Part shown: piece by piece, positions 8,489-20,753 of the stretch | Numbering within the stretch: position 1 is the stretch's first letter | Layout of the letters: every line of letters begins with the position of its first letter | Source: Rosellinia necatrix | Lineage: Eukaryota > Ascomycota > Sordariomycetes > Xylariales > Xylariaceae | Direction of reading: 5' to 3' | Assembly: GCA_021209875.1 (NCBI GenBank) | Contig: JAGYVD010000006.1 | Coordinates: 2,542,001 to 2,606,000, forward strand | DNA: 64,000 bases | The notes under the pieces: generated by a model | Seen by the model: only the letters and a program-made list of their open reading frames with translations | Told to the model about the DNA's origin: nothing | Databases searched by the model: none | Made by a program: the position numbers and the translations under genes

Positions 8489-11400
8489 TTGCTGTTTTAA
8501 TAAATATTACTTTATATCTGTTAATAAATATTTATATAATATATTAATAAATTTTTATAAGCTATATTAAATCAGCTAAAAATTAAAATAAAAATAATAC
8601 TAATATAAATATATTATGTTTATATAAATATATAAAAAGTTTATAAAACTTTAATTTATAATTTAAAATTTTTAAATATTAGTTATTATTAATATTATTA
8701 TATTTAGTTATAAATATAAAAATATTTTATTAATATATTAATTATTATAGTTTATAAATATAAATTATTATTTTATTATATCAATTAATAATTTAAACTT
8801 ATAATTAGCTATATATTTAATAAAAATAAGTTATATAAGCTTAAGCTTAAAAATAACTATTTATTAGCTTAAATAAAATTAAAATATTAATTTAATATAT
8901 TTTTAAAACGCTGGAGGGTTATTTATAAAATATATAGGGCTAATAATTATTATAAGCTTATATTAGTATTTTTTATTTATTAAATTAATTATAAAAAATA
9001 AAAACATAGACTTATTAGTTTAAAACTTATTAGTTTAATTAAACTTATATTTTTTATTATATTAGATTAATTATATAATAGATTTAAAGCGTTTATATTA
9101 AAAATTTATTATTTAGCCTGTTTTATTTAAATATATTGTTAGCTAGTATTTTATATTTATAAATTTATTTAAACATATAAACTAAGTATAAATAATTTAA
9201 TTTTTAAATAATTTATTTATAAATTTTTAAGTAGTTTATTTTTAAATTTTAAAATAAAAGATTTATTTATAGCTGAAAAAGTTTAGCATTTATTTAAAAA
9301 AGTTATTTAATAGCAGGCTGGCCAACATATTAAAAATATTGCTACGTTATTTACAGCATAACAACAATAAAATATTTAAAATATAATATAACTTTTAGTT
9401 ATAATATATATAAATATATTAGCGTTATTATAAGCATTAAATATTAAATATTTTAACCTAAGAGCAAAAGATTTTATTTTTGCTAATATTATAGCTAATA
9501 AAAATTTATTAAATATATAAATATTTATATTTTTATAAATAAATTTAAATATTTAGTTTTATAATATAATAAAGTTAACGTTTATAAAGTCTAGACTTAA
9601 TATTTATTAGAACTAGTATTAATATAATATTTTTAAATGTTGTTAAAAATAAATAAAAAATTATATAAAACAGCAATAATTTAAGCTATTTATAAAGAAC
9701 TTATCGATTAATTTAAATTATTATAGTTTATAGCTATAAAATGTTTTTAAATATACTAATTTTTTTAAATAATATTAATAAAAATTATAATATAGCTAGT
9801 TTTATATAATATATTATACAGGATATTAAAAGCTATAATTTTATTAAAACTAATTAATTTTAAATAATATTTAAAGCTTTTAATATAAATATATAAAGCT
9901 AACTAATAATATTTATAAATATTATAACAATAAATATTTTTTTGTAAAAGTTTTTAATAAAAAATATATTAAAAAAAATAGCCCAGGAAAAATATCTATT
10001 TTGTTTATAAAATAACATCATTTTTTTTTTATTATTAATTATATTTTAATAATAAAACTAATAATTTTAATATATATTATAATATTATTAAAAGTGTAAT
10101 AAAAACTAAATTATATATAATAAAAGCTAATATAATTTATAATATAACTTTTTATATCTTTAATATTTGCTGCAGTATTAAAAATAACAAAAATAAAAAT
10201 AATTATATTAATAAATATATTAATAGTTATTTAAATTAAATTAAAACTCTGGCTTTATATTATTAAAATATTAATTAATAGCATTTTTATTTTAATTTAA
10301 ATAATTATTATAGCAACAGAAAGCTAAAACATATTATAATAAAAAGTATTTTATATATATAAAAGCGTTATTAAAAAGTTAAATAAATAATTATAATAAT
10401 TATTTTTATTAATAAAATAAAAATTATTAAGCTAGTTTATAAGTTAAGAAAATTTTATATAAATATAATTATAAAAATAGATTTTTAATTAAACAAAAAT
10501 TTTTATAGCAAAATATAAATTTTAATACTATATATTAGCTGCTATTAATTAAATTAGCTAAAAGCAGTTATTTTAATATAATATATTATATATTGTTTAT
10601 AAAACGTTTTATTAAATATTAAAAATATACTGTTTTTTTTTAGCAATAATAAATTATATAAATATATATAATATGTTTATAATAAAATAACTTTTAATTA
10701 TATTATATTATATAATATTTATAACTTGTTATTTTATTTTAAAATATTTTTATTATATAATTTTAACCGTTAATAATAAGTTTTAGCTTAAACTATAAAT
10801 TTAAATTTTATAGTTATTTTAAGTTTTATATTATATTAAATTTAAAAACTATTAAAATTAGCATAACGTTTATATAAATATTAAATATTTTAAAACTTTA
10901 AAAAATTAGCAATAAATTTAAAAAACTATATAATATTAAAAATCTATAAACGGGCTATTTTATTAATATTGCAAAGATTTAGCGCGACATTTTATATTTT
11001 AAATAAATATATTATAATATTTATATATTTTTAAAGCAGAAGTATAATAATAAAAAAACCTGCAACAATATTTTTTATATAAAAAGTTGCTTTAATTAAT
11101 AATTTACAAGCATATATATTTTTAAATATAAATGTTTTAAGCTTTAAAAAGTTTAATATATTTATATTTTATAATAAAGCTGTTATATAATTATATAACG
11201 TTATAATTTTTATAAATTTTATATTATAAAAAAACGTTAAAATATTAAGGTTAAAACAAGGATATAATAAATAATTAATTTTAAAAGCTATATATTTATT
11301 TTAGTATAGCATATAGTAATAAATAATAAATAAAACTTATTTTTTAAACCGGCTAATATTTAAATAAATATATTTGTATTAATTATTAACACCGGCATAA

Positions 11401-13298
11401 ATAAAATTATAGTTAAAAATAATATAAATAAGCTTAAATATATATTTTTATAAAAATGCTAGAACATTTTATATTTATTAATCTGGAGTATTTTATATAT
11501 TAAGTAAAAAAAGCATATATTTATAAAGCAGCTGAGTTAACAATATATAAACTAAAGCTTTAATAAAACGCTAATAAATTTATTTATATTAAATATATAG
11601 TTAAACATTTTAAAACAAAAATTAATATTTATAATAATTTTAATAATCTAGACCAGCGTTAATAAATTTTTAACTTTTAAATAAATTTAAAATAATATTT
11701 AAAAATATAGGTTATATTAATATATTTATAAAAAATAAATAAAAATATATTTTAAGCCTAAATAAAAAAAAAATTCTTTAATACTGCAGAGTTTATTTAT
11801 TTTTTAAAATAGTAAACAAGTTGTAAAAACACGGTTATAAAATTTAAAAATAAAAAAGTTGTATTAAACTAAAAATAAGTTTTATTTTTTTTTTTTTTTT
11901 ATATAAAAAACAAGCTAAAAATAAACAAAGCCTTTAAACAGAAAAATAAAGCTAATAAAATAAGTTATATAATTGTTAATATTAAGTTTTTTAATAAAAT
12001 AGTTTTATAAAATGCTTATTTTATATATATTTAAAATAAAATTATAAACTATATAACAGAAAAGCTATTTTAAAATATATTTAATATTATTATTTTTATT
12101 ATTAATAATACGTTTATTTATAGTTATAATAAGTTTTTATTATAATTATATATATAAGCTAATTTATATAAAATACGCTATAATAAAATATAAAATAATA
12201 ATATATATATTTAACGTTAAACTAACGTTATGTTTAAATATATTATTATAAAATTTTATTATAATAATATTATTGTTTTATTAAATAATTTTAACGGTTA
12301 TTTTTAAAACTTGCAGAAAGTTTTTATAGTTTTCTGCGATAAAAATATTAGTATTAGATTATTAAAATTATATATAATGTTTTTAAGCACGGTAGTATTA
12401 AGTAAATTAGTTGATTTTTTTGTATAATTATTACAAAAGAAAAATTAGCTGCAATTAAACAACTTTAATTTTTAAAAATATTAAAAATTTAAAAGTATTT
12501 ATTAGTTTAATTATATAGTTTTATATATTATGTTTTTAATATAAAATACTGATTAAACTATTTTAAAAACGTAAAACAGAATTATTTAAGCGAGCTAAAT
12601 TAAGTTAATTTAAATATATTTAATAAATATAAGCTATTATAATTATATTTATATTTTTTAGTTAAAAAGTATATAATATTTGCTTAAATTAAACAAGCTT
12701 TATTAAATAATATATTATTAGTTTTTATTTATTTAATTATTAGCTGTTTATAAATTTTAACGCGTTTATTAATACCATTAATATAAAAGTTTATTATATT
12801 AATAAACAAGTAATTTTAAAGCTGATATAAAATAATATTATTATTAAATATTTATTTTAGTAAATAATTTAAATTATAGTTTTTTATTTTGCTTGTTAAT
12901 TAATGCTAAGCTTAAATATTAGTTAATAAAAATAAAGCTTTATAGATTTATATAGCTGCTTAAAAATGTTAATATTAGCTAAATATAATTAAAGTTATAT
13001 TTTTAATTATTTTTATAAATTATAAAATATATGAAGATTATATAATTATATAAACTTAATAAATTTTATAGCTGCTAATAATATTAATAAAAAATTATAT
13101 AAATATTAAAATATATTAGCTAGTTTAAAGTTTATATGTTTTATAAGCTAAGCTGTTATTATATAGTTTTTAACGTGTTAAACAGGCTGTTTTATAATAA
13201 CTTAAATAACATTTATAATTTTTAAGCTAGCAATTCTAGCGGCTTAAATAAACTTTTTAATAATAAAAAAAAATATTAAGTAATATATTAAATATTAT
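8489..13298 (+). pseudogene. Internal region of B, RIP-destroyed
   Basis: No gene. 4.8 kb of near-pure A+T with stops in all frames. A-rich on the plus strand, suggesting that is the coding sense. It should contain gag and part of pol of B, but I could not anchor any catalytic motif securely. Confidence 0.55.
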
Positions 13299-13611
13299 GG
13301 TTGAATGGGCTTTGTACGTGCGATACATATACTGTTTACGCGTGAAACAGAATATAACTTTTTGTTATACGATATTTATTATGCTTGATTATTCTATTTA
13401 AATAACTATTATGCGTAGTATTATTTTAAATTTTATATAAAAATTCTATTAGCATACAACTTATTAAAATAATAATAATAATATAGTTTATTTTATATAT
13501 AAAATATATATGCTATATATATATATATAATATATATATTATATATTTATATAAAATAAATATATATATAACAGCTATAAATAACTATAACTAATTGCTA
13601 TAGTTTTAATA
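13299..13611. repeat. Left LTR of F, 313 bp
   Basis: Starts GGTTGAATGGGC (consensus TGTTGAATGGGC, first base changed) and ends GTTTTAATA (consensus GTTCCAACA). The first 50 bp are less mutated than the rest. Contains long TA/TATA runs where the F3 copy has CGTATAC words. Confidence 0.82.
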
Positions 13612-16450
13612 TTAGCTTTTTTTTTTATTAATTATAGTTTTTTATTTATATATTATTTTCTGCTTATATATAGTTGCTTGTATATATATAGTTGTTTATT
13701 TATATATAGTTGCTTTTTTATATAAAGTTTTTTGTTTATATGCAGTTTTTAATTTATGCATGCTTTATATAGCTGTTGTTTAATGTTTAAGCTTAGGTTT
13801 AAAGTTGCTAGTATATTTTCTGCTGCTTAAATATATGTACAGCTTTATTTATAGCTAACCTTTTGTTTTGCTGTTCCGTTTATTTTTTTTTTTTTATATA
13901 TATATATATATATATATAATAGTTTTTTTTATATAATATAAATATTAATTTTTAAAAGCTGTAGCATTAATAATAATAATAATAATAATAATATTTGCTG
14001 CTGTTTCTGCTGCTGCTACTGCTGTTTTTATGCTGCTTGCCTGTTTTTATTTTTGTTTTATGCTTTTTTAATAAAAATGTTTTATAGTTTATAAACTTTA
14101 TTTATATAAAAAAACAGTTAAATAAAAATTTATTGTTTTTTATAAAAATTTAAGTTTATTAAGCTTTAATATAGTTTTTATATATTAATATATATAATTT
14201 TTTTTAAATAAATAATTGTTTATATATTTTTTTTTTTTTTATTAATAAGTTTTTATATATAATAAAATATTAAAAATATTATTGCTGCCGTTTTTTTAAT
14301 AATATTTTATTTTAAATAACAGCTTTAAACGTTTTTATAAACGTTTAAACTAAATTTATCTGTTATAAAAACTATTTTTAAGCTTTTTAGTTTAAAATTA
14401 AAAGTTTAATATTTAAAAACATATATAAATAAACTATATAATAGCTGTTATTATAGTTAAAAAGCTTTGTTTAATTTATATTATTAAATTTTTAGTTTTT
14501 AAAAAATATTTACGTTTTTATATTTAACGTTTATATAAAACGCGATGTTTTAATTATAATTAAAAAAAAAAAAATAAATAAATAAATTTGCTTTTTTGTT
14601 TTTTTTTATATTTTGTTTTTATATATAAATAATATAAAAATAAAAATATAGTTTATATAAATATAAAAATAAAAATATAGCTTATATATAGTTTTTTTAT
14701 ATAAAAAAAAAAAAAAAAAAAGTAATTTTAATTTTTTTTTTTAAAAAAAAAATTAATTATTATATATAAAATAAAAAATATAAAGCTTAAAGTTTATTAT
14801 ATTAGTTTATTTATAAATTATAAACTTTTAAGCTTTATTAGTTTTAATTAAAAATTAAATTTAAAATATATAATAGCTAATTATTATATATATTATTATT
14901 ATATTATTAAAGCTTGTTTTTAAAAATTAAGCTTTTAATAATAATTATATATTTTTTATATAAATAAAATAAAGTTTAAGCTATTATTATATAAAAAAAT
15001 AAAAATTATTTAAAAATAAAAAAATAATAAAAAATAATAAAATCTAAAGTTTATAATATTTTTTATAAACTTTAAACTTTATAAACATTAATTAAAAATT
15101 AAATTTAAGTTATATAATAATTAAATATAATATATATTATTATTATATTATTAAAGCCTGTTTTTTAAAAGTTAGGTTTTTAGTTATACTTATATTTTTA
15201 TTATATAATAAAATAAAGTTTATATTACTGTTATATAAAAAATAATATTTATTATTATATAAATCCTGCTTTTTATTATTTTTATTTTTAGTTTATTTTA
15301 TATACGCTTTAATTTATATAATTAGTTTATTTATAAATATTAAGTTTTTAAAGCTTAGTTTAGCTTTTATTTAATAAATATATTTGCTAGGTTATTAGCA
15401 CTATTAATTTATTATATTTTAAAAAATTTTTTTTTATATAATTTTAAAATAATATAATATTTATTATTAAACGCGTTTTTTATATTATATCTAGTTTAAT
15501 TAAATAATTATATAATAATTTTAAATTTAAATATAAAACTGCTAACATTAAAAAACGTTTAAAATAGTTAAAATTTTTAAATTATTATATATAAAGCTAT
15601 TATATTATTAAATTTATTAATTATATTATATAGCTTATTTATTAAAATATTTTAAATAATTTTTTATATTTATTAAAGTTCTAATATATAATATTTTTAA
15701 TTATTTTAAAACTTAACTTTTTTTATATAATGCTTTATTATTAATATAATAAAAATCTAAGCTAAAATTTATATTAATATTATTTATAAAAATCTGTTAA
15801 TAAAAATAAATAATTTTATATATATTAAGTTTAATAATATAAAAATTAAACTTTATTTAAAGTTGTTTATTTATTATTAAATTTTTAGTTTAAGTTTTTA
15901 ATATTATTTAAAGCTGGATTAATTATTTAAGCAGCTATTAATAAATTATATAAAGCTTCTGGTTAGCATATATTATTAATATAAGCTTTTTTAGCTTGTT
16001 ATAAAATATAGTCTTAGGCAGTTTTTGATATATAGAAGTTAACCTAGGCTAATTATTTGCTTTGTTTTTTTTATATTAAAATTATATTTTTTTTATATAA
16101 TAATATAATTTAGCTGTTATTAAATTTAATTAAGTGTTTTAGTCGAAATATTTTTTTAGCTTTATATAAAAATTAGTTTATTTTAGCTTACGTTTTTTTT
16201 TTAAAAATTTAATATAATAAAGCTAAATATATTATCTGTTTATAGGCCAGTAATATTAAAGTTTTTAGTTATTTTATTATATATAATAAATATAAGTTAT
16301 ATATAAATATAAATATATTTAATTATTTTTAATTATATTAATAATAAGTTTTAAATTAGTATAGCTTTAACTTTGTTAGTTTATATAGCGGTTATATAAT
16401 TTTTAAAATTATTTTTTAAAATATTTTAGTTTAAGTTTATTAAATAATTA
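13612..16450 (-). pseudogene. Left internal part of F, including a partly open minus frame
   Basis: A+T-rich, T-rich on the plus strand, with (TA)n near 13887-13917 and (AAT)n near 13965-13992. At about 15895-16065 the minus strand reads a frame interrupted only by TAA/TAG at positions where RIP would turn Gln or Trp codons into stops; it includes SKTA, DYIL, QAKKAYINN and PEALYNLLIAA. I do not recognise its family. It is probably pol-derived because it sits in the 3' half of a minus-strand element. Confidence 0.45.
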
Positions 16451-16666
<216 letters not shown>

Positions 16667-16671
16667 CATAT

Positions 16672-16903
16672 GGTACACCAGTACGAATATAAATACGGAT
16701 ATAAATACGTATACAAATCCGTATACAAATATTTCCGGATATATAAAAGTATTAGTTGCTTACTGAAGAGTTGTTTTATATAACAAAACGCATTTTAGTT
16801 TTTAAGTAAAGCTAGCTGTTTAGTTTCTTTGTAATTAATTTTTCGAATTTTTATTGATTTTTTTACTCGATTTTTTAACTTTGTTTTAAAATCTTGTTTA
16901 AAT
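16672..16903 (+). repeat. Left terminal repeat of G, 232 bp
   Basis: Reads GGTACACCAGTACGAATA and onward, with tandem ATAAATACG words, a CCGGATATATAAAAG box near 16735-16749, and ends TTGTTTAAAT. Each difference from the right copy is nearly always C/T or G/A, in both directions, so both copies were mutated independently. Confidence 0.85.
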
Positions 16904-18419
16904 TTACATAACTAAAAAAATCTTTTTATTGTTAATCTTTTTAACTATTACTATAGCTTCTGCTAAATTTTTTATTTTTTTCTCCTTTTTTACTGCTATT
17001 ATAGTAAATATTAGTAAATCGTATAAACGTTTAGTTACGTATATTTATTTTACGTTTATTAAAAAATATATAAATATAGTCCCGACTATTTATTGCAAAA
17101 CTTTTAAACTTATATTTTTTTAATTTAATAATATATATAACTAATATAAACAAATTAATAAAATATTTTAAACGATACGACTTTATAAAAAAATAATACA
17201 TTACTTCTATAGTTACTAGCTATTTAAATATTTAAATTCTAATATATAAAAAATATTTAAACAATATAAAAAAAGCTAATTATTAATATAAAAATAAAAG
17301 TTTATAACTTTAAAGTTAAAGCTTTAAATTATATTATTATATATAAAAAATAAGCTGAAATTTTTAAAAATTTTATTAATAAAAAAAACTAACAAGTTTA
17401 TTAAAAATATGTTTTAATATATTTATAATAAGCAAGTTATATTTTATAAAAAAGCGATATTATTATAACTAATATTAATTTTAAAGCTTTAAAACAAAAA
17501 AATAGTATTAATTAAAAAAATGTTTTAAATTAGTTAAAACTTAACTATAAAAAATAATTAAAATTGCTTTTATTAATTAAATAAGTTATAAAATTATTAA
17601 ATTTTATAATATAATAGAATTATAAAAAGGTTTATTAAACTTAAACTTTATTAAAAGCAAAACTTTTTAATAAAAAAGTAACTTTTAAATTTATAAATAA
17701 TTTTATAAATAAAAAGTAATAATAGAATTATAACGTTTAAAAGCTAAAAATATAATATTAAATATTATTAATAAAATAAAGCTAATATTATTTAAACAGC
17801 ATAAAAAGCTAAAAGCGGCTTTAAAAAGCAATAAAAACCAAGCTTTAAAAAAACTATAAATAAAAAAAAGTAATAAAGCCTAAACAAAAAAAAAAGCAAA
17901 AATAAGCTATTTTTAAAAAAATCTAATAAAATAAACTTTTATTTTTTTAATAATATATTATTAAACCTTTATTTTATAAAAATAAATATTTTTGTTAATA
18001 TGTTTATTAAAATATTTAAAGCAGCAAATATAATAAAAAAGTTTATATATTAAAATATATTATTATTTTTAAAATAAAAAATAATATTAATTTAAACGTA
18101 AAATATTTATTATATATTAAACTAAATCTAGTTTTATTTATTAAAATATAAAACAACTTTAAAATTATATTTATTAAAAATATATATTTAATAAATAAAA
18201 TATTATTAAATAATTAAAGCTATATAATTTAAATTTTATGTTTAAAATAGATTTTAAAAAACTTTATAATAAACGTTATTTTATATTAAACAAAAATTAA
18301 AATAAAGATTTTTTGTTTTTATAAGCAATTAATAGTTTATAATATTTTATTAAAAGTTAAAAAAATATAACTATAATAAATAATATTTAAAACTACTGTA
18401 TTAAAAAAACTTTTATTAT

Positions 18420-19420
18420 AACGTTTAATAAAAACTTAGGATTAATAATAATATTTTTAATTAATATTATAAAATTATAAAAATTTTTATAAACATAAAT
18501 AAATAATAACATATTTTTAAAATATTATATATAAAAACTATTATTAAAAATTATATCGTATAAAATAAAACAAAAAACTTATTAAGTTTAACCTGCTGTA
18601 TTTAACAAGCATAATAAAATAAAAGCTTATATTTTTATAAAAAATTAAAAGTTTTAAAAAAAATCTTTTAGTTTTTGCAGGACTTTTTAAAATATATAAA
18701 AAACCTTTTACTTTTAAACTTATTATTTTATATTATTTTGCTATAAATAATTAAGCCGCTAAAATCTTTTTAAACTTTTAAGCTAATAATTGCTGCTAAT
18801 TTTTAAATATTTATTTTATTTAAATAAATATATAAAATCTTTTATTTTTAATAGTTTTAAAAATAAAACTTTTTAATAATAACAGATATAATATTTTGTT
18901 ATATAAACATTTTATTATTTTTATTATATAAAATATGCAAAAAAATAATATAGCAACATTATTTAATTAAATATAGCAGTTTATATTTTAGTTAATTAGC
19001 AGGAAAGTTTTATAAGATTATTAATAATTATTTTATATTTTAATATAATATTAAAAACTAATAAAAAATATTTTTTTAAAAAAAAACTTGCAATAAAAAT
19101 AGCTTGTTTTTAAACCTAGTAAACTTTTATATAACAGAACATAAATTATATATTAAAAATATCTAAACATTTTGTTTTTAAAAAATATATTAATAATATT
19201 TTAATAGTTTATAAAACAGATTTTTAAAAAAGCTTTTATATTAATCTAACAAGTAATAGTTTTAGCTTTAAAACTTATATATATATAAAAATAAGAACTA
19301 AAATAATATTTTAAACTTAAAATTAATATAAATAAAAATTATATTAACTATAAACTATTTTATAAACTATTAAACTATTTTAAACAAATTTTATAGTTTT
19401 TAACGCATTTTAAATAAATA
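18420..19420 (+). pseudogene. Penelope-like reverse transcriptase relic in G
   Basis: Plus-strand frames, with stops where RIP is expected, show these in order: NKNLGLII (about 18424; family DKNLG), GLFKIYKKPF then LII (about 18679-18725; family LPKIHKNPxxxRPI), TDIIFCYINI (about 18882; family ADVVSFYTNI), NLVNFY (about 19118; family DLANLY), KYINNILIVYK (about 19185; catalytic YIDD with both Asp turned to Asn by G-to-A) and NYKLFYKPLN-like remains after 19330 (family YRKPLN). The KIHK block and the FLDL/YRKP tail are typical of Penelope-like RTs. No GIY-YIG endonuclease was recognised downstream. Non-functional. Confidence 0.65.
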
Positions 19421-20521
19421 AAAAACACGTTTATTAAAAATTTAAACGTTTAACTATATTTTATTAATAATAAAAACATATTTTTTACTATTAAAAATTT
19501 TAAACAGATTTATTTTAAACAAAACTATTTATATAAAATTATTATATATTAAATTTTAAAATATATATTTTAAAATAAATATATTATTTTAACAAAAAAG
19601 TATTTTTAAAAATTTAGCTAACATTTAATTTATTCTGAAATTTTTATAAATAATATATAAAATAATATTAATATTAATAAAATATTTATAAAAATATAAA
19701 ATATTTAGAACTTTATAAAAATAAAATTTTATTTATATTTGCAAATAACAAAAGTTGATTTTGTTTTAAAAAAATTAAAAATATAAAAAACATTTTTTAA
19801 ATAACTAACAAATTTATTTTAAAACTTTATTAAAATAAAACAAAAGCTAATATTATTTATTAGCTAAAACAAACTTTGTTTTTTTTAACGCCGTCGCTAT
19901 ATTAAATATATAGCTTATTATTAAGCTATTTATTAAAAACTTTTTTAAATTTTTAAGCCGGAACAGTATAAAATAAATAAAAACGCTTTTAAAAACCGAT
20001 CGTAAGTTTTTTATATTACGTTTTAAAATAAAACATAATATATATAAAACTATATATACTAACTTAAAACTAAAAGCATTTTTTTTTTTGCTTTTTTTTC
20101 TGCGAAAAATCTTTTTAACTGCTGCAGCTTAGTGCTAATCGGTTTATTTTTTCTATTGCTAAGGTTTTAGCATGCATATAGTGTAAATAGGTTTTGCAAA
20201 AACTTTTGCAGATATATATAAAAATAAATACCTTTGCTTGCATATACAAGCCGGCAGAGAAAATAACTTATGCTAATACAAAAGAATATATAGGCCCTTT
20301 TTATTTATACATATGCAGTCTTTTGCGTTATATTTTTAAAATACCCCACTTAAACCAGCTAATAATAATTTATATAATAATAGCGTAATTATTATTATTA
20401 TATAATATATATATATAACTATATAAGTTTATTTATTTAAGCGGATAAAATATCCACTTTTTATAAAACTGTTTAAAAAATTACTAAATATCTTAGTTAG
20501 CTTTGCTAACTATAATTATTA

Positions 20522-20753
20522 AATATATTAATATAAACATAAATACGGACATAAATACGTATACGAATCTATATACGAATATCTCCGGATATATAAAAGT
20601 ACTAGTTGCCTACTAAAAAGTTGTTCTATATAACGAAACGCACTTTAGTTTTTAAGCAAAGCTAGCCGTCTGGTTTCCCTGCAACTAACTCTTCAAATTT
20701 TTACTGATTTTCTTACTCGATTCCTCGACTTTGTTTTAGAATCTCGTTCAAAT
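20522..20753 (+). repeat. Right terminal repeat of G, 232 bp
   Basis: Colinear with 16672-16903. It is better preserved in its 3' half (GCTAGCCGTCTGGTTTCCC) and more mutated in its first 30 bp. It ends CTCGTTCAAAT, after which the two copies diverge. Confidence 0.85.

Larger units (their letters stand above)
16672..20753 (+). mobile_element. G: Penelope-like retroelement with LTR-like direct repeats
   Basis: Two 232-bp direct repeats (16672-16903, 20522-20753) of equal length, differing mainly by transitions, enclose 3.6 kb. The repeat ends lack a convincing TSD and its left side abuts the TTA microsatellite. The interior, plus strand, holds a decayed reverse transcriptase whose order of motifs fits Penelope-like elements rather than gypsy or copia (see that entry). 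The repeats contain GGATATATAAAAG, a TATA-box-like promoter signal. The size is small for an autonomous gypsy element but normal for a Penelope-like one. It lies inside F, so it is younger than F. Alternative: another non-LTR RT lineage. Confidence 0.65.

Noticed and set aside
16735..16850. Possible hammerhead ribozyme in the G terminal repeat
   Set aside because: Penelope-like repeats can carry hammerheads, and CTGAAGA, a short stem and GAAA occur in the combined left/right sequence. I could not form stem III with a valid NUH cleavage site next to stem I, so it is not called.
16929..17123. Open frames near 16.9, 20.2, 35.2, 36.8 and 42.0 kb
   Set aside because: 60-67 codon Ile/Tyr/Phe/Lys-rich frames expected by chance in A+T-rich, RIP-mutated DNA. 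One overlaps the A1 LTR, the others lie in dead element interiors.
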